Both the position numbers and the translations under genes were made by a program. The notes under the pieces were generated by a model. That model saw only the letters and a list, made by a program, of their open reading frames with translations, was not told the origin of the DNA and did no database searches. Below are positions 45,427 through 54,306 of a stretch of 64,000 nt of DNA, one piece after another. The DNA is taken from contig NZ_CP101989.1 in NCBI RefSeq assembly GCF_024508275.1, positions 3,286,001 to 3,350,000 on the forward strand, in the 5' to 3' direction. This DNA comes from Cellulomonas wangsupingiae. Lineage in GTDB: Bacteria; Actinomycetota; Actinomycetes; Actinomycetales; Cellulomonadaceae. Position 1 is the first letter of the stretch. Every line of letters starts with the position of its first letter.

Positions 45427-47496
45427 TCACCGCGTGACGTGCTTCTCCGGGATCGGCGCGTCGCCGCTGGCCCGCTGCGCGCGGTAGTACGCCCGCGCCT
45501 CGTCCTGCCGCTCCCGCTCCTGGCCCGAGGCGATCGGCGCGCGCAGGTGCTCCGGCCCGTACCCGAACGCGTCGACCAGGTCCTGCGCGTGCGGCCGCAG
45601 CCGCACCAGGAGTCGCTCGATGTACGACGTCACGGTCCGCGCCCGCCCCGCCGACAGCCGGCCGTTGACCAGGTACCACGCGAGGTTGCGCTCGACGAGC
45701 GTGAGGCCGAACAGGTCGCGCACCCACGTCAGGACCTGCTTCGTCCCCGGGTCCTCGACGCGCTCGACCGCCCGCGTGAACGCCTCCCACTGCACGCGCT
45801 CGGCGTGGGCGCGGGCCGCCTCGATGAGCTCGTGCTGGTGGGCGTTGAACAGGTCCGCGGCCTTCTCGGGGCTCAGCTTGCGGGCCGGGGCGAGGGCCTG
45901 CGCGACCTGCGCGACCATCGTCTCCACGCGGTCCGTGAGCAGGTCGCGCTGCGTCTGGGTGTCCCGCAGCTGCCCGACCGACCGGCGCGCGTCGCCCAGG
46001 TCACCGAGGGTCTGGACCGCGCGGACCAGGGGCGTGCGGTGCAGGGCCGCGTCCGTGACGCGGTCGACGACGAACCGCGCGAGGTCGCCACGGTCCGCCT
46101 GCGTCACCTTCAGGGCCTTCGCGTAGTCACCGAGCAGCCGCTTGGCGACCAGCTGGTACAGCACGGTGTTGTCGCCCTCGAACGTCGCGTAGACGTCGAG
46201 GTCGGCGTGCAGCCCCGTCAGCCGGTTCTCGGCCATGTACCCGGCGCCGCCGCACGCCTCGCGGCACGTCTGCAGGGTGCGCAGCGCGTTCCACGACGAC
46301 GTCGGCTTGAGCGCAGCCGCGAGCGTCTCGAGGTCCTCGCGGTTGCCCGGGGTGTCGCCGCGCCCGGAGAACACCTCGTCGAACGCGGCGAGGAGCTCGT
46401 CGTGCGCGAACGACGTCGCGTAGGCGTCGGCGACCAGCGGCAGCAGGCGGCGCTGGTGCTGCCCGTAGTCGAGCAGCACGACCTCGTCGCCGGTGCCACC
46501 GGCGAACTGCCGGCGCTGGTTGCCGTACGTCACGGCGATCGCGAGCGCCATCTTGCTGGCGTTCGCCGCCGCGCCGTCGAGCGAGACACGGCCCTGGACG
46601 AGCGTCCCGAGCATCGTGAAGAACCGCCGCCCGGGGCTGGCGATCGGCGAGGAGTAGGTGCCGTCCGGGGCGACGTCCCCGTACCGGTTGAGCAGGTTGG
46701 TCCGGGGCACGCGGACGTGCGTGAAGTGCAGGCGCCCGTTGTCGATGCCGTTGAGACCGCCCTTGACGCCGTCGTCCTCGCCGCCGATGCCGGGCAGGAA
46801 CTCGCGCGACTGCGGGTCGCGGATCGGGACGTAGAACGCGTGCACGCCGTGGTTGACGCGCGGCCCGCCGGGGGCGGCCGTGATCAGTTGCGCGAACACC
46901 ACCGCGGCGGTGCCGTGCACGGCCGCGTTGCCCAGGTAGTCCTTCCACGCCGCACGGAACGGCGTGTGGATCACGAACTCCTCGGTGTCCGGGTCGTACT
47001 GCGCGGTCGTGCCGATCGACGCGACGTCCGACCCGTGGCCCGCCTCGGTCATCGCGAAGGCGCCGGGCACCTGCAGGTGCATCGCGTCGGACAGGAACGT
47101 GTCGTGGTGGTGCTGCGTGCCCAGGTGCAGGATCGCCGACGCGAACAGGCCCCACTGCACGCCAGCCTTGATCTGCAGCGACGGGTCGGCGGCGACGAGC
47201 TCCTCGAACCGCGCGAGCGACCCGCCGTGGTCGTCCGCGCCCCCGAGGTGCGTCGGGAAGGACCGCAGCACGTCGTGCTCGGCCTCCAGGCGCCGCAGCT
47301 GCGTGAGGACGCGCTCGCGGTGCTCGGCGAGCGGCAGGCCCTCGATCTTCTGGAAGTCGGGGTCGGTGGCGATGGCGCGGGCCTCGCGGCGCAGCTGTGC
47401 GTACTGCCCCAGCAGCAGGTTCTCCAGCGCGGCCACGTCGACGCGCGGCGGTGCGGCGGCCGGGCGGGCGGCCGGGCGGTCGGTGGTGGTGGTCAT
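45427..47496 (-). CDS. Acyl-CoA oxidase/dehydrogenase (ACOX-like)
   Basis: FAD-dependent first enzyme of beta-oxidation, giving trans-2-enoyl-CoA. The flavin-site block is GAFAMTEAGHGSDVASIGTT near residue 140, and the C-terminal helical block CREACGGAGYMAENRL is followed by the catalytic-Glu motif FEGDNTVL near residue 440. At 689 aa it is of acyl-CoA oxidase size, larger than normal dehydrogenases. The ATG at 47496 overlaps the TetR stop (ATGA) and has AGGGAG upstream. The divergent thiolase-FabG-MaoC operon supplies the remaining steps. Confidence 0.9.
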   Translation of the reverse strand: MTTTTDRPAARPAAAPPRVDVAALENLLLGQYAQLRREARAIATDPDFQKIEGLPLAEHRERVLTQLRRLEAEHDVLRSFPTHLGGADDHGGSLARFEELVAADPSLQIKAGVQWGLFASAILHLGTQHHHDTFLSDAMHLQVPGAFAMTEAGHGSDVASIGTTAQYDPDTEEFVIHTPFRAAWKDYLGNAAVHGTAAVVFAQLITAAPGGPRVNHGVHAFYVPIRDPQSREFLPGIGGEDDGVKGGLNGIDNGRLHFTHVRVPRTNLLNRYGDVAPDGTYSSPIASPGRRFFTMLGTLVQGRVSLDGAAANASKMALAIAVTYGNQRRQFAGGTGDEVVLLDYGQHQRRLLPLVADAYATSFAHDELLAAFDEVFSGRGDTPGNREDLETLAAALKPTSSWNALRTLQTCREACGGAGYMAENRLTGLHADLDVYATFEGDNTVLYQLVAKRLLGDYAKALKVTQADRGDLARFVVDRVTDAALHRTPLVRAVQTLGDLGDARRSVGQLRDTQTQRDLLTDRVETMVAQVAQALAPARKLSPEKAADLFNAHQHELIEAARAHAERVQWEAFTRAVERVEDPGTKQVLTWVRDLFGLTLVERNLAWYLVNGRLSAGRARTVTSYIERLLVRLRPHAQDLVDAFGYGPEHLRAPIASGQERERQDEARAYYRAQRASGDAPIPEKHVTR

Positions 47497-48377
47497 CGCT
47501 GCTCCCTGGTGGTGTGCGCGGCGTCGTCGCCGGCCGTGGGCTGCTGGTCCGCCGGGTCGGCGGGGGTCCGGGGCGGGGTCGGGGCGGGGGTGGCGGTGCG
47601 GGGGTGCGTGCGCGCGAGCAGACCGACCGGCCCGGCCCACAGCCACGCGGCCACCTGTGCCGTGAGCGCCTCGCGGTCAGGGCTGCCCGGCTCGCCGCGG
47701 TGGGCGAGCCACCACTCCCCCGCGCCGCGCACGAAGCCGACGGCGCCGGCGGCCCAGGTCTCGGCCATCGCGGCGGACGCCGGGTCGGGCTCTGCCGGCG
47801 GCACGACGTGCTCGCGGTCCTCCGTGAGGCCGCGTGCGAACGGGGCCGCGACGAGGGCCGTCACGGAGTCCAGGAAGTGGCCGACCGGCCCGCCCGACTC
47901 CACCGACCCGTCGCGCGTGACGAACGCGTACACGTGCGGCGACGACTCGATCATCTCGAGGTACACCGCGACCATCGCGCGCACTCCGTCGCGCGGGGTG
48001 GGGGCGACGCGCAGCACGTCCTCGAGCGCGTCGCGGATCTGCAGGACGACCGCCTCCGCGACGGCGAGCTGCAGGCCCGTCTTGTCGGTGAAGTACCGGT
48101 AGACGATCGACTTCGACGTGCCGGCCGCGGCGGCGATCTCCTCCATGGAGACGTCCGGGCCGTGGTGGTGGACGGTGCGGCGGGCCACGCGCACGAGCTC
48201 GGCGCGACGGGCCTCGCGATGGTCCGCCCAGCGCGTCGAGCGGCCGTCGGCGTGGGCGTCGTCGTCGTCCGGCCGACCGGCGGGCGGCAGGCCGCCGGTG
48301 ACGAGCCGGTCCGGCGCGTCGTCGCGGGGTGGCGTGGGGGAGGTCGTCGTCGACACCCCCGGAGTGACGGGGCTCAC
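47493..48377 (-). CDS. TetR-family regulator of the beta-oxidation locus
   Basis: DNA-binding repressor with helix-turn-helix at about residues 80-105 (VSMEEIAAAAGTSKSIVYRYF) after an unusually long, Asp/Pro-rich 55-residue N-terminus. The C-terminal ligand domain is followed by a Pro/Thr-rich tail. The GTG at 48377 has TACCTT (48385-48390, minus strand) 7 nt upstream, so initiation may be leaderless. It overlaps the acyl-CoA oxidase gene by ATGA. It is likely to bind the repeat at 48377-48409 and respond to acyl-CoA. Confidence 0.88.
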   Translation of the reverse strand: MSPVTPGVSTTTSPTPPRDDAPDRLVTGGLPPAGRPDDDDAHADGRSTRWADHREARRAELVRVARRTVHHHGPDVSMEEIAAAAGTSKSIVYRYFTDKTGLQLAVAEAVVLQIRDALEDVLRVAPTPRDGVRAMVAVYLEMIESSPHVYAFVTRDGSVESGGPVGHFLDSVTALVAAPFARGLTEDREHVVPPAEPDPASAAMAETWAAGAVGFVRGAGEWWLAHRGEPGSPDREALTAQVAAWLWAGPVGLLARTHPRTATPAPTPPRTPADPADQQPTAGDDAAHTTREQR

Positions 48378-48409
48378 GCAACCGAAGGTATCAGGTACTG
48401 TGGGTTGCG
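48377..48409. promoter_or_regulatory. TetR operator and divergent promoters
   Basis: CGCAACC (48377-48383) and GGTTGCG (48403-48409) form a perfect 7-bp inverted repeat. Between them lie TACCTT on the minus strand and TACTGT (48396-48401) on the plus strand as possible -10 boxes. The position between divergent tetR and thiolase genes fits a repressor site. Confidence 0.5.
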
Positions 48410-48495
48410 GACATCATTCCGGGACCATCGTCCCTCCACGGAGGACACGAGGTCCGCTACGCCCGTCATCGACGTCGATGCGAGAGGGAGCCCAC

Positions 48496-49854
48496 ATGGC
48501 CACCAGCAAGGCGAGCACCTCCCCGTCCGACCCGCAGCCCACCCAGCCGCGCGCCGCGTACGTGCTCGGCGGCAACCGGATCCCCTTCGCCCGCGCGGGC
48601 GGCAAGTACGCCCAGGCGAGCAACCAGGACATGCTCACCGCCGCCCTCGACGGGCTCGTCGCCCGCTACGGCCTGCAGGGCGAGACGATCGGCGAGGTGG
48701 CCGCCGGTGCGGTCCTCAAGCACAGCCGCGACTTCAACCTCACCCGTGAGGCCGTGCTCGGCTCGGCGCTCGCGGCCACGACACCGGCGTACGACGTCCA
48801 GCAGGCGTGCGCGACCGGTCTGGAGACCGTGGTCTCCCTGTCCAACAAGATCCGGCTCGGTCAGCTCGAGTCGGCGATCGCCGGCGGGGTCGACACGACG
48901 TCCGACGCACCCATCGCCGTCAGCGACCGCCTGCGCCGCGTCCTGCTGGACCTCTCGCACGCGAAGACGCCGCAGCAGCGGCTCAAGGCCGTCGCGCGGC
49001 TGCGCCCCAAGGACCTGGCGCCCGCCACGCCCCGCACGTCCGAGCCGCGGACGCACCTGTCCATGGGTGAGCACCAGGCCCTGACCACCGCGCAGTGGGG
49101 CATCACCCGCGAGGCGCAGGACGAGGTCGCGCTGCGCAGCCACCAGCGTCTGGCCGCCGCGTACGACGCCGGCTTCTTCGACGACCTCGTCACGCCGTAC
49201 CGCGGCCTGACGCGCGACGCCAACCTGCGCGCCGACACCTCGCTCGAGAAGCTCGCGAAGCTCAAGCCGACGTTCGGCCTCGGCCTGGACGCCCCGGCGA
49301 CGATGACGGCCGGCAACTCCACGCCCCTGACCGACGGCGCGTCCACCGTGCTGCTCGGGTCCGCGCAGTGGGCCGCGGAGCACGACCTGACGCCGCTCGC
49401 CGCGGTCGTCGACGCCGAGGCCGGCGCCGTCGACTTCGTGCACGGCGTCGACGGGCTGCTCATGGCGCCGGTCTTCGCGGTCCCGCGTCTGCTGGCACGC
49501 CACGGCCTGCGCCTCGAGGACCTCCAGTACGTCGAGATCCACGAGGCGTTCGCCTCGACGGTGCTCACGACGCTCGCGGCCTGGGAGTCCGAGGAGTTCG
49601 GCCGTGAGCGCCTGGGCCTGCCCGGCGCGTTCGGGTCCGTCGACCCCGACCGCCTCAACGTGCACGGGTCGTCGCTGGCCGCCGGCCACCCGTTCGCCGC
49701 CACGGGCGGCCGCATCATCGCGACCATCGCCAAGGAGCTGCACGCCCGCCGCGCCACGCAGGTGGCCGCGGGCGACGACTCCCCCGTGCGTGCGCTGGTC
49801 TCGATCTGCGCCGCCGGCGGCCTCGGCCTCACGGCCCTCCTCGAAGCCGCCTGA
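48496..49854 (+). CDS. Acetyl-CoA C-acyltransferase (thiolase, FadA/FadI-like)
   Basis: Last step of beta-oxidation: cleavage of 3-oxoacyl-CoA with CoA. The acylated Cys is in DVQQACATGLET near residue 105, the His in VEIHEAFAS and the second Cys in SICAAGGLG. The opening YVLGGNRIPFARAGGKYA is typical. The ATG at 48496 follows GAGAGGGA and removes a longer frame that crosses the tetR promoter. Product 452 aa. It starts the operon with fabG and maoC. Confidence 0.9.
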   Translation: MATSKASTSPSDPQPTQPRAAYVLGGNRIPFARAGGKYAQASNQDMLTAALDGLVARYGLQGETIGEVAAGAVLKHSRDFNLTREAVLGSALAATTPAYDVQQACATGLETVVSLSNKIRLGQLESAIAGGVDTTSDAPIAVSDRLRRVLLDLSHAKTPQQRLKAVARLRPKDLAPATPRTSEPRTHLSMGEHQALTTAQWGITREAQDEVALRSHQRLAAAYDAGFFDDLVTPYRGLTRDANLRADTSLEKLAKLKPTFGLGLDAPATMTAGNSTPLTDGASTVLLGSAQWAAEHDLTPLAAVVDAEAGAVDFVHGVDGLLMAPVFAVPRLLARHGLRLEDLQYVEIHEAFASTVLTTLAAWESEEFGRERLGLPGAFGSVDPDRLNVHGSSLAAGHPFAATGGRIIATIAKELHARRATQVAAGDDSPVRALVSICAAGGLGLTALLEAA

Positions 49855-49860
49855 CGATCC

Positions 49861-49974
49861 GGGTCGCCCTCTCGCCACCCCCCCGCGCGAGAGGGCGACC
49901 CACCCCCTCCCCTCCCCTTCCCTTCCCCGCGAGAGTGCAATCCAGTCCACCCCTCCCGCGAGAGGGCGATCCAG
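49861..49974. repeat. Family A repeats between thiolase and fabG genes
   Basis: A perfect hairpin variant, arms GGGTCGCCCTCTCG (49861-49874) and complement (49888-49901), starts 6 nt after the thiolase stop. A polypyrimidine tract follows, then two direct family A copies, CGAGAGTGCAATCCAGTC (49930-49947) and CGAGAGGGCGATCCAG (49959-49974), 29 nt apart. The hairpin probably terminates or attenuates transcription into fabG. Confidence 0.85.
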
Positions 49975-50004
49975 CCCCGATCCGACGACGACGCAGGAGT
50001 CGTG

Positions 50005-51396
50005 ATGACCGACCGCTACCTCGAGCTCGTCAACAGCGGGCTCACCCAGAAGCTGGCCAAGCAGCTCGGCCTGCCCCGCCCCGCCGTGCTGCGCCGCCAC
50101 CGCCCCGGGCAGCCGCTGCTCGACGGTCCGGTGCTCGTCCTCGGCACCGGCGCCGACAGCGACGCTGTCGCCTCGCTGCTGTCGTCGCCCCCGGGCGGCG
50201 CGGCGCCGACGGGCGACTCCCCCGCCGTCCTCGACGGCTGGGACCTCGAGGTCCACCGGCACCCCGCCCCCGACGCGCGGTACGCCGCCGTCGTCCTCGT
50301 CCTGACGGGCGTCGAGCACCCCGACGACCTGACCGCGCCCGTCCTCGCGGCCGCCTCGACGCTGAAGAGCCTGCGGACCGGTGCGCGGGTCGTCACGATC
50401 TCGCGCCCCGCCCTCGACTCGGACGCGCCCGCCGTCGCCGCGGCGCGGCAGGGCGTCGACGGGTTCCTGCGGTCGCTGGCCAAGGAGCTGCGGGCCGGCG
50501 GGACGGGCAACGGCGTCGTCGTCGCCGAGCCCGTGCCCGTCACGGCACCGAGCGTCGTCGCGGCGCTGCGCTTCTTCCTCTCCACGCGCTCGGCGTTCGT
50601 CGACGGGCAGCTCCTCGAGGTCGACTCCGACGCCGGTGAGCTGCCGACGGACTGGGACGAGCCGCTGGCCGGGAAGGTCGCCGTCGTCACCGGCGCCGCC
50701 CGCGGGATCGGCGCCGCCATCGCCGACGTCCTCGCGCGTGACGGTGCGACCGTCGTCGCCGTCGACGTGCCCGCCGCCGGCGAGCAGCTCGCGCAGGTCG
50801 CCAACCGGGTCCGCGGCACCGCGCTGCAGCTCGACGTCACCGCGCCCGACGCGGGCGACCGCATCCTCGAGCACGCCAGGACCCGCCACGGCCGTCTCGA
50901 CATCGTCGTCCACAACGCGGGGATCACCCGGGACAAGCTGCTCGCCAACATGAGCGACGACAAGTGGTCGTCCGTGCTGGCCGTCAACATCGCGTCCCAG
51001 CTGCGCATCAACGAGGCGCTCCTGACGTCCGGGGACTTCGTCGACGCACCGCGCATCGTGTCGCTCGCCTCGACGTCCGGCATCGCCGGCAACCGCGGGC
51101 AGACCAACTACGCGGCGTCCAAGGGCGGCGTCATCGGCATGGTCCGCGCCACGGCGCCGCTGCTCGTGCCCTTCGGCGGTACCGCGAACGCGGTGGCCCC
51201 GGGATTCATCGAGACCGAGATGACCGCGCGCATCCCGGCCGTCACGCGGCAGGTGGCACGCCGGCTCAACTCGCTGCAGCAGGGCGGCCAGCCCGTCGAC
51301 GTCGCGGAGGCGATCGCGTTCCTGGCGTCCCCGGCCGCCGGGGGGATCGTCGGGCGCACCCTGCGGGTGTGCGGGCAGAACATGGTGGGCCGGTGA
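50005..51396 (+). CDS. High-molecular-weight 3-oxoacyl reductase (FabG4-like)
   Basis: NAD(P)-dependent 3-oxoacyl/3-hydroxyacyl-CoA (or -ACP) dehydrogenase. A degenerate N-terminal Rossmann half (residues 1-215) precedes an active SDR half with VTGAARGIG near residue 229, NAGI, and the catalytic NYAASKGG with Tyr and Lys. This two-domain form is FabG4-like. The ATG at 50005 is preceded by AGGAG; a GTG one codon earlier is the alternative. Product 463 aa. The stop overlaps the MaoC gene by GTGA. Confidence 0.9.
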   Translation: MTDRYLELVNSGLTQKLAKQLGLPRPAVLRRHRPGQPLLDGPVLVLGTGADSDAVASLLSSPPGGAAPTGDSPAVLDGWDLEVHRHPAPDARYAAVVLVLTGVEHPDDLTAPVLAAASTLKSLRTGARVVTISRPALDSDAPAVAAARQGVDGFLRSLAKELRAGGTGNGVVVAEPVPVTAPSVVAALRFFLSTRSAFVDGQLLEVDSDAGELPTDWDEPLAGKVAVVTGAARGIGAAIADVLARDGATVVAVDVPAAGEQLAQVANRVRGTALQLDVTAPDAGDRILEHARTRHGRLDIVVHNAGITRDKLLANMSDDKWSSVLAVNIASQLRINEALLTSGDFVDAPRIVSLASTSGIAGNRGQTNYAASKGGVIGMVRATAPLLVPFGGTANAVAPGFIETEMTARIPAVTRQVARRLNSLQQGGQPVDVAEAIAFLASPAAGGIVGRTLRVCGQNMVGR

Positions 51397-52292
51397 CGTC
51401 GCCCGCGCCGGTGACCCGCGTCGCGCTCCCGCGCGTCCCGGCGCTCGGCGGGCTGTACGGGCGCGGGGCGCTGGCCTCCGCGCGGTTCGCCGTCCGCGGG
51501 GGCGCGCGGCCCGCGTCCGGCGCGCTGCCGGACGTCACGTACGCGGTGGACGACGTCCGCGCGGACGCCGACCACCTGACGGCCTACCAGCACCTGCTGC
51601 ACGAGCCCGCGACGGACGCGCTGCCGGCCGGGTACGTGCACGTCCTGGCGTTCCCCGTGGCGATGGCACTCATGGTGCGGCCCGACTTCCCGCTGCCGCT
51701 CCTGGGCATGGTGCACCTGGCGAACCGCGTCGAGCAGCGTCGGCCGCTGACGCTGGGCGACACGTTCGCCGTCCGCGCGTGGGCACGCGACCTGCGCCCG
51801 CACCGGTCCGGCACGCAGGTCGACCTTGTCACCGAGGTCGCGTCGGACGGCGACGTCGCCTGGCAGGGCGTCTCGACGTACCTCGCCAAGGGCGTCCGCC
51901 TGCCCGACGCCCCGCGCGACGACTCGGAGCGCCCGTCCTTCGAGCCGCCCGTGCGCACCGGCCGCTGGGAGCTGCCCGCCGACGTGGGCCGGCGCTACGC
52001 CGCCGTGTCGGGCGACCGCAACCCCATCCACCTCTCGCCGGTGACCGCCCGGGCGCTGGGGTTCAAGCGCGCGATCGCGCACGGCATGTACACCGCGTCG
52101 CGCGCGCTCGCGGACGTCGGCGCCGCGCGCGGGGACGCCTTCACGTGGTCGGTGGAGTTCGCCGCCCCCGTCCTGCTGCCCGCGACGCCCGACGTCCGGG
52201 TCGCGCCCGACGCCGACGGGCACACGTTCACCGTCTGGCACCCGCGCAAGGCCCGCCTCCACCTCTCCGGCCAGGTCACCCCCCTCCCCTGA
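51393..52292 (+). CDS. MaoC-like (R)-specific enoyl-CoA hydratase, double hotdog
   Basis: Predicted hydratase converting trans-2-enoyl-CoA to (R)-3-hydroxyacyl-CoA. The hydratase-2 motif is YAAVSGDRNPIHLSPVTARA near residue 205, followed by AIAHGMYTASRAL. The N-terminal half looks like a second, degenerate hotdog. Product 299 aa. The GTG at 51393 overlaps the FabG stop. With FabG4-type reductase and thiolase it forms an (R)-specific beta-oxidation set. Confidence 0.88.
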   Translation: MTSPAPVTRVALPRVPALGGLYGRGALASARFAVRGGARPASGALPDVTYAVDDVRADADHLTAYQHLLHEPATDALPAGYVHVLAFPVAMALMVRPDFPLPLLGMVHLANRVEQRRPLTLGDTFAVRAWARDLRPHRSGTQVDLVTEVASDGDVAWQGVSTYLAKGVRLPDAPRDDSERPSFEPPVRTGRWELPADVGRRYAAVSGDRNPIHLSPVTARALGFKRAIAHGMYTASRALADVGAARGDAFTWSVEFAAPVLLPATPDVRVAPDADGHTFTVWHPRKARLHLSGQVTPLP

Positions 52293-52304
52293 CCCCACCC
52301 CGCC

Positions 52305-52352
52305 GTGAGAGTGCGATCCAGCACGCCCCCGCCGACTGGATTGCACTGTCAC
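52305..52352 (+). repeat. Family A inverted pair after maoC-type gene
   Basis: GTGAGAGTGCGATCCAG (52305-52321) and inverted GACTGGATTGCACTGTCAC (52334-52352) form a near-perfect hairpin 12 nt after the MaoC stop. This is the arrangement seen at 4661-4707 with variant arms, and it probably works as a terminator. Confidence 0.85.
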
Positions 52353-52410
52353 TCCCACATGGGGGCGCCGCTTCGCCCCCACTGGTGCCCACCTCGCCAC
52401 CCCCACCGCG

Positions 52411-52446
52411 GTGGGCGTCGCGGTGGGCGTCGCGGTGGGCGTCACG
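52411..52446 (+). repeat. Three tandem 12-bp repeats
   Basis: GTGGGCGTCGCG is repeated twice exactly and once with a single change (GTGGGCGTCACG), 33 nt before the pentapeptide gene start. It may be a slippage-prone spacer or a binding array. No other feature lies in 52353-52478. Confidence 0.75.
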
Positions 52447-52478
52447 GCGGTGTCGGCAGGGCGTGGGAGGCTCGGGGC

Positions 52479-53084
52479 GTGCTGAGCGCTGACGCCTACG
52501 ACCTCGAGCCCGACGCCGACCTCGACGGCATGGCGTTCCGCGGTCTCGACCTGACGGGGCGGGACGCGTCGCGGGCGCGGTTCCTCGACTGCGAGGTCGA
52601 GGACTGCGACCTCGAGGGCGTCGTGCTCGACGGGGCGCGCGTCCTCGACACCACGTGGACCTCCGTGCGCGCGGGTGCGCTGCGGGCGCCGTCGTCGACG
52701 TGGCGCGACGCGACGCTCACGGACGTGCGCATCGGCGCGCTGACGGCGTTCGCCTCCACGTGGACGCGGGCGCGCATCGTCGGAGGCAAGATCGACTACC
52801 TCGACCTGCGCGAGTCGACCGTCGAGGAGCTGCGGCTCGAGGGCGTCACGCTGGGTGACCTCGACCTCAGCCACGCGAAGGTCCGCCGGCTCGTCGTCGT
52901 GGACTGCGACGTGCGTCGGCTCGACACGACGCAGGCGCGCCTGGCCGACTGCGACCTGCGAGGCGCGCGGCTGCGCGTCCTCGAGGGCGTCGGCGGCCTC
53001 GGCGGGGCGAAGGTCACGCGGGACCAGCTCCTGGACCTCGCGCCGCTGCTGGCCCGGCACGTGGGGCTCGTCGTCGACGACTGA
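52479..53084 (+). CDS. Pentapeptide-repeat protein
   Basis: The 201-aa protein is built of A(D/N)LxG-like pentapeptides (for example LDLTGRDASRARFLDCEVED), which form a right-handed beta helix; DNA-mimic members protect gyrase, but that role is not shown here. Repeats run from about residue 15 to 185. The GTG at 52479 follows GGGAGG. It converges on the GNAT fusion gene with 6 nt between stops. Confidence 0.85.
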   Translation: MLSADAYDLEPDADLDGMAFRGLDLTGRDASRARFLDCEVEDCDLEGVVLDGARVLDTTWTSVRAGALRAPSSTWRDATLTDVRIGALTAFASTWTRARIVGGKIDYLDLRESTVEELRLEGVTLGDLDLSHAKVRRLVVVDCDVRRLDTTQARLADCDLRGARLRVLEGVGGLGGAKVTRDQLLDLAPLLARHVGLVVDD

Positions 53085-53090
53085 CGGTCC

Positions 53091-54173
53091 TCACCAGCCG
53101 GTGAGCGCGACGACCTCCGCGGCGACCTCGGCCGGCGTTCGGCCGTCCGTGGGGATCCGGTGCACGTCCGGGCCCACCTGCTCCGCCAGTCGCCCCGCGG
53201 CCGCGTCCGAGCGCGCGACGTGCGCGTCGTACGACGCGCCGTGCTCGCGCCGGCCCAGCCGCTCGCGCGCGGTGGCGTCCGAGGCGGTGAGCAGGACGGA
53301 CGTCACGTGCGGGCGGTCCCCCAGAGCGGCCGCGAGCGCGTGCGCCTGCAGCACGCTCACGGTGTTGGTGTAGACCAGCCGCCGGTGGCCCAGGGCCCGG
53401 TAGCGCCGCCACACGTCGGCGAGGTTCGCCTCGGCGACGCCGTGCTCCCACGGTGCGGGGTGCGCGAGGTCCAGGGCGTCGCCCTCCACGACGGCGTGGG
53501 CCACGTCCCGGGCGACGAGCAGGTCGTGGACGGCGGACGCGACGGACGTCTTGCCGACCCCGGACCGGCCGCCGAGCAGCAGCACCGACGTGCGCTCGTC
53601 GACGACCTCCCGCGCGAGCCGCACCTCCAGGCCGGCGCGCACGTCCGGCCACTCGTCGGCGAGGACCGAGAAGTACAGGGAGTCCTGCCGCGTGCCGTCG
53701 GCGGCGACGCGGTGCCCGCGCAGGCGGCCCTCGGGCCGCGCGCCGAGCCTGGTGACCGCCGCGATCGACCGCGCGTTGCGTGCCTCCACGCGGTACGCGA
53801 CGCGGGCGACCCCCCACGTCCCGAACGCGTGCGCCATGAGCAGCAGCTTGCACGCGGGGTTGACGTGCGTGCCCCACACGCGGGGGGCGTAGAAGGTGTG
53901 GCCGACCTCGAGGCGCCCCATCCGCAGGTCCACGTCGTAGAAGGACGTCGACCCGACGACGTCCCCGCCGACCACCACCGCGAACGCGTACCGGGCGGGC
54001 GTGGCCAGGGCCGCCTCGACGACGCCGACCATGTCGTCGACGCCGCGCGGCGTGGGTGAGGTCATCCCTGCCCACACCCGGTCGTCGACGCACCGCGCGA
54101 GCGCGTCCGCGTGCGCGGCCGCCAGCGGGACGAGGCGGACACCGTGACCCTCGAGCGTCAGATCGTGCTGCAC
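53091..54173 (-). CDS. Fusion of GNAT acetyltransferase and P-loop kinase-like domain
   Basis: Residues 1-180 are a RimJ/RimL-type GNAT domain (for example YRVEARNARSIAAVTRLGA). Residues about 195-360 have a Walker A GGRSGVGKTSVASAV and resemble small nucleoside or shikimate-type kinases (VVEGDALDL, then VYTNTVSVLQ). The two are in one uninterrupted frame from GTG 54173, preceded by GGGGAG. The combined activity is not known; acetylation of an N-terminus plus an ATP-dependent step is possible. Product 360 aa. Confidence 0.8.
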   Translation of the reverse strand: MQHDLTLEGHGVRLVPLAAAHADALARCVDDRVWAGMTSPTPRGVDDMVGVVEAALATPARYAFAVVVGGDVVGSTSFYDVDLRMGRLEVGHTFYAPRVWGTHVNPACKLLLMAHAFGTWGVARVAYRVEARNARSIAAVTRLGARPEGRLRGHRVAADGTRQDSLYFSVLADEWPDVRAGLEVRLAREVVDERTSVLLLGGRSGVGKTSVASAVHDLLVARDVAHAVVEGDALDLAHPAPWEHGVAEANLADVWRRYRALGHRRLVYTNTVSVLQAHALAAALGDRPHVTSVLLTASDATARERLGRREHGASYDAHVARSDAAAGRLAEQVGPDVHRIPTDGRTPAEVAAEVVALTGW

Positions 54174-54218
54174 GCGCCCATGCTCCCCGACCGAGCGGCG
54201 CGCGCGCCGCTCCTTTCC

Positions 54219-54288
54219 CGAGCGCGGTACTCGACCATCGAGCGCGGTACTCGTTTCCCCCGCGCTCGGCGGTCGAGTACCGCGCTCG
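54219..54288. repeat. Family C: two direct and one inverted copy of CGAGCGCGGTACTCG
   Basis: Copies at 54219-54233 and 54239-54253 (20-nt period) and an inverted copy at 54274-54288. The first and the inverted copy also share GAC next to the core. It lies between two minus-strand genes, just upstream of the GNAT-fusion start. Hairpins can form between either direct copy and the inverted one. Confidence 0.85.
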
Positions 54289-54306
54289 GCGTGGGCAGGG
54301 CCCGGG

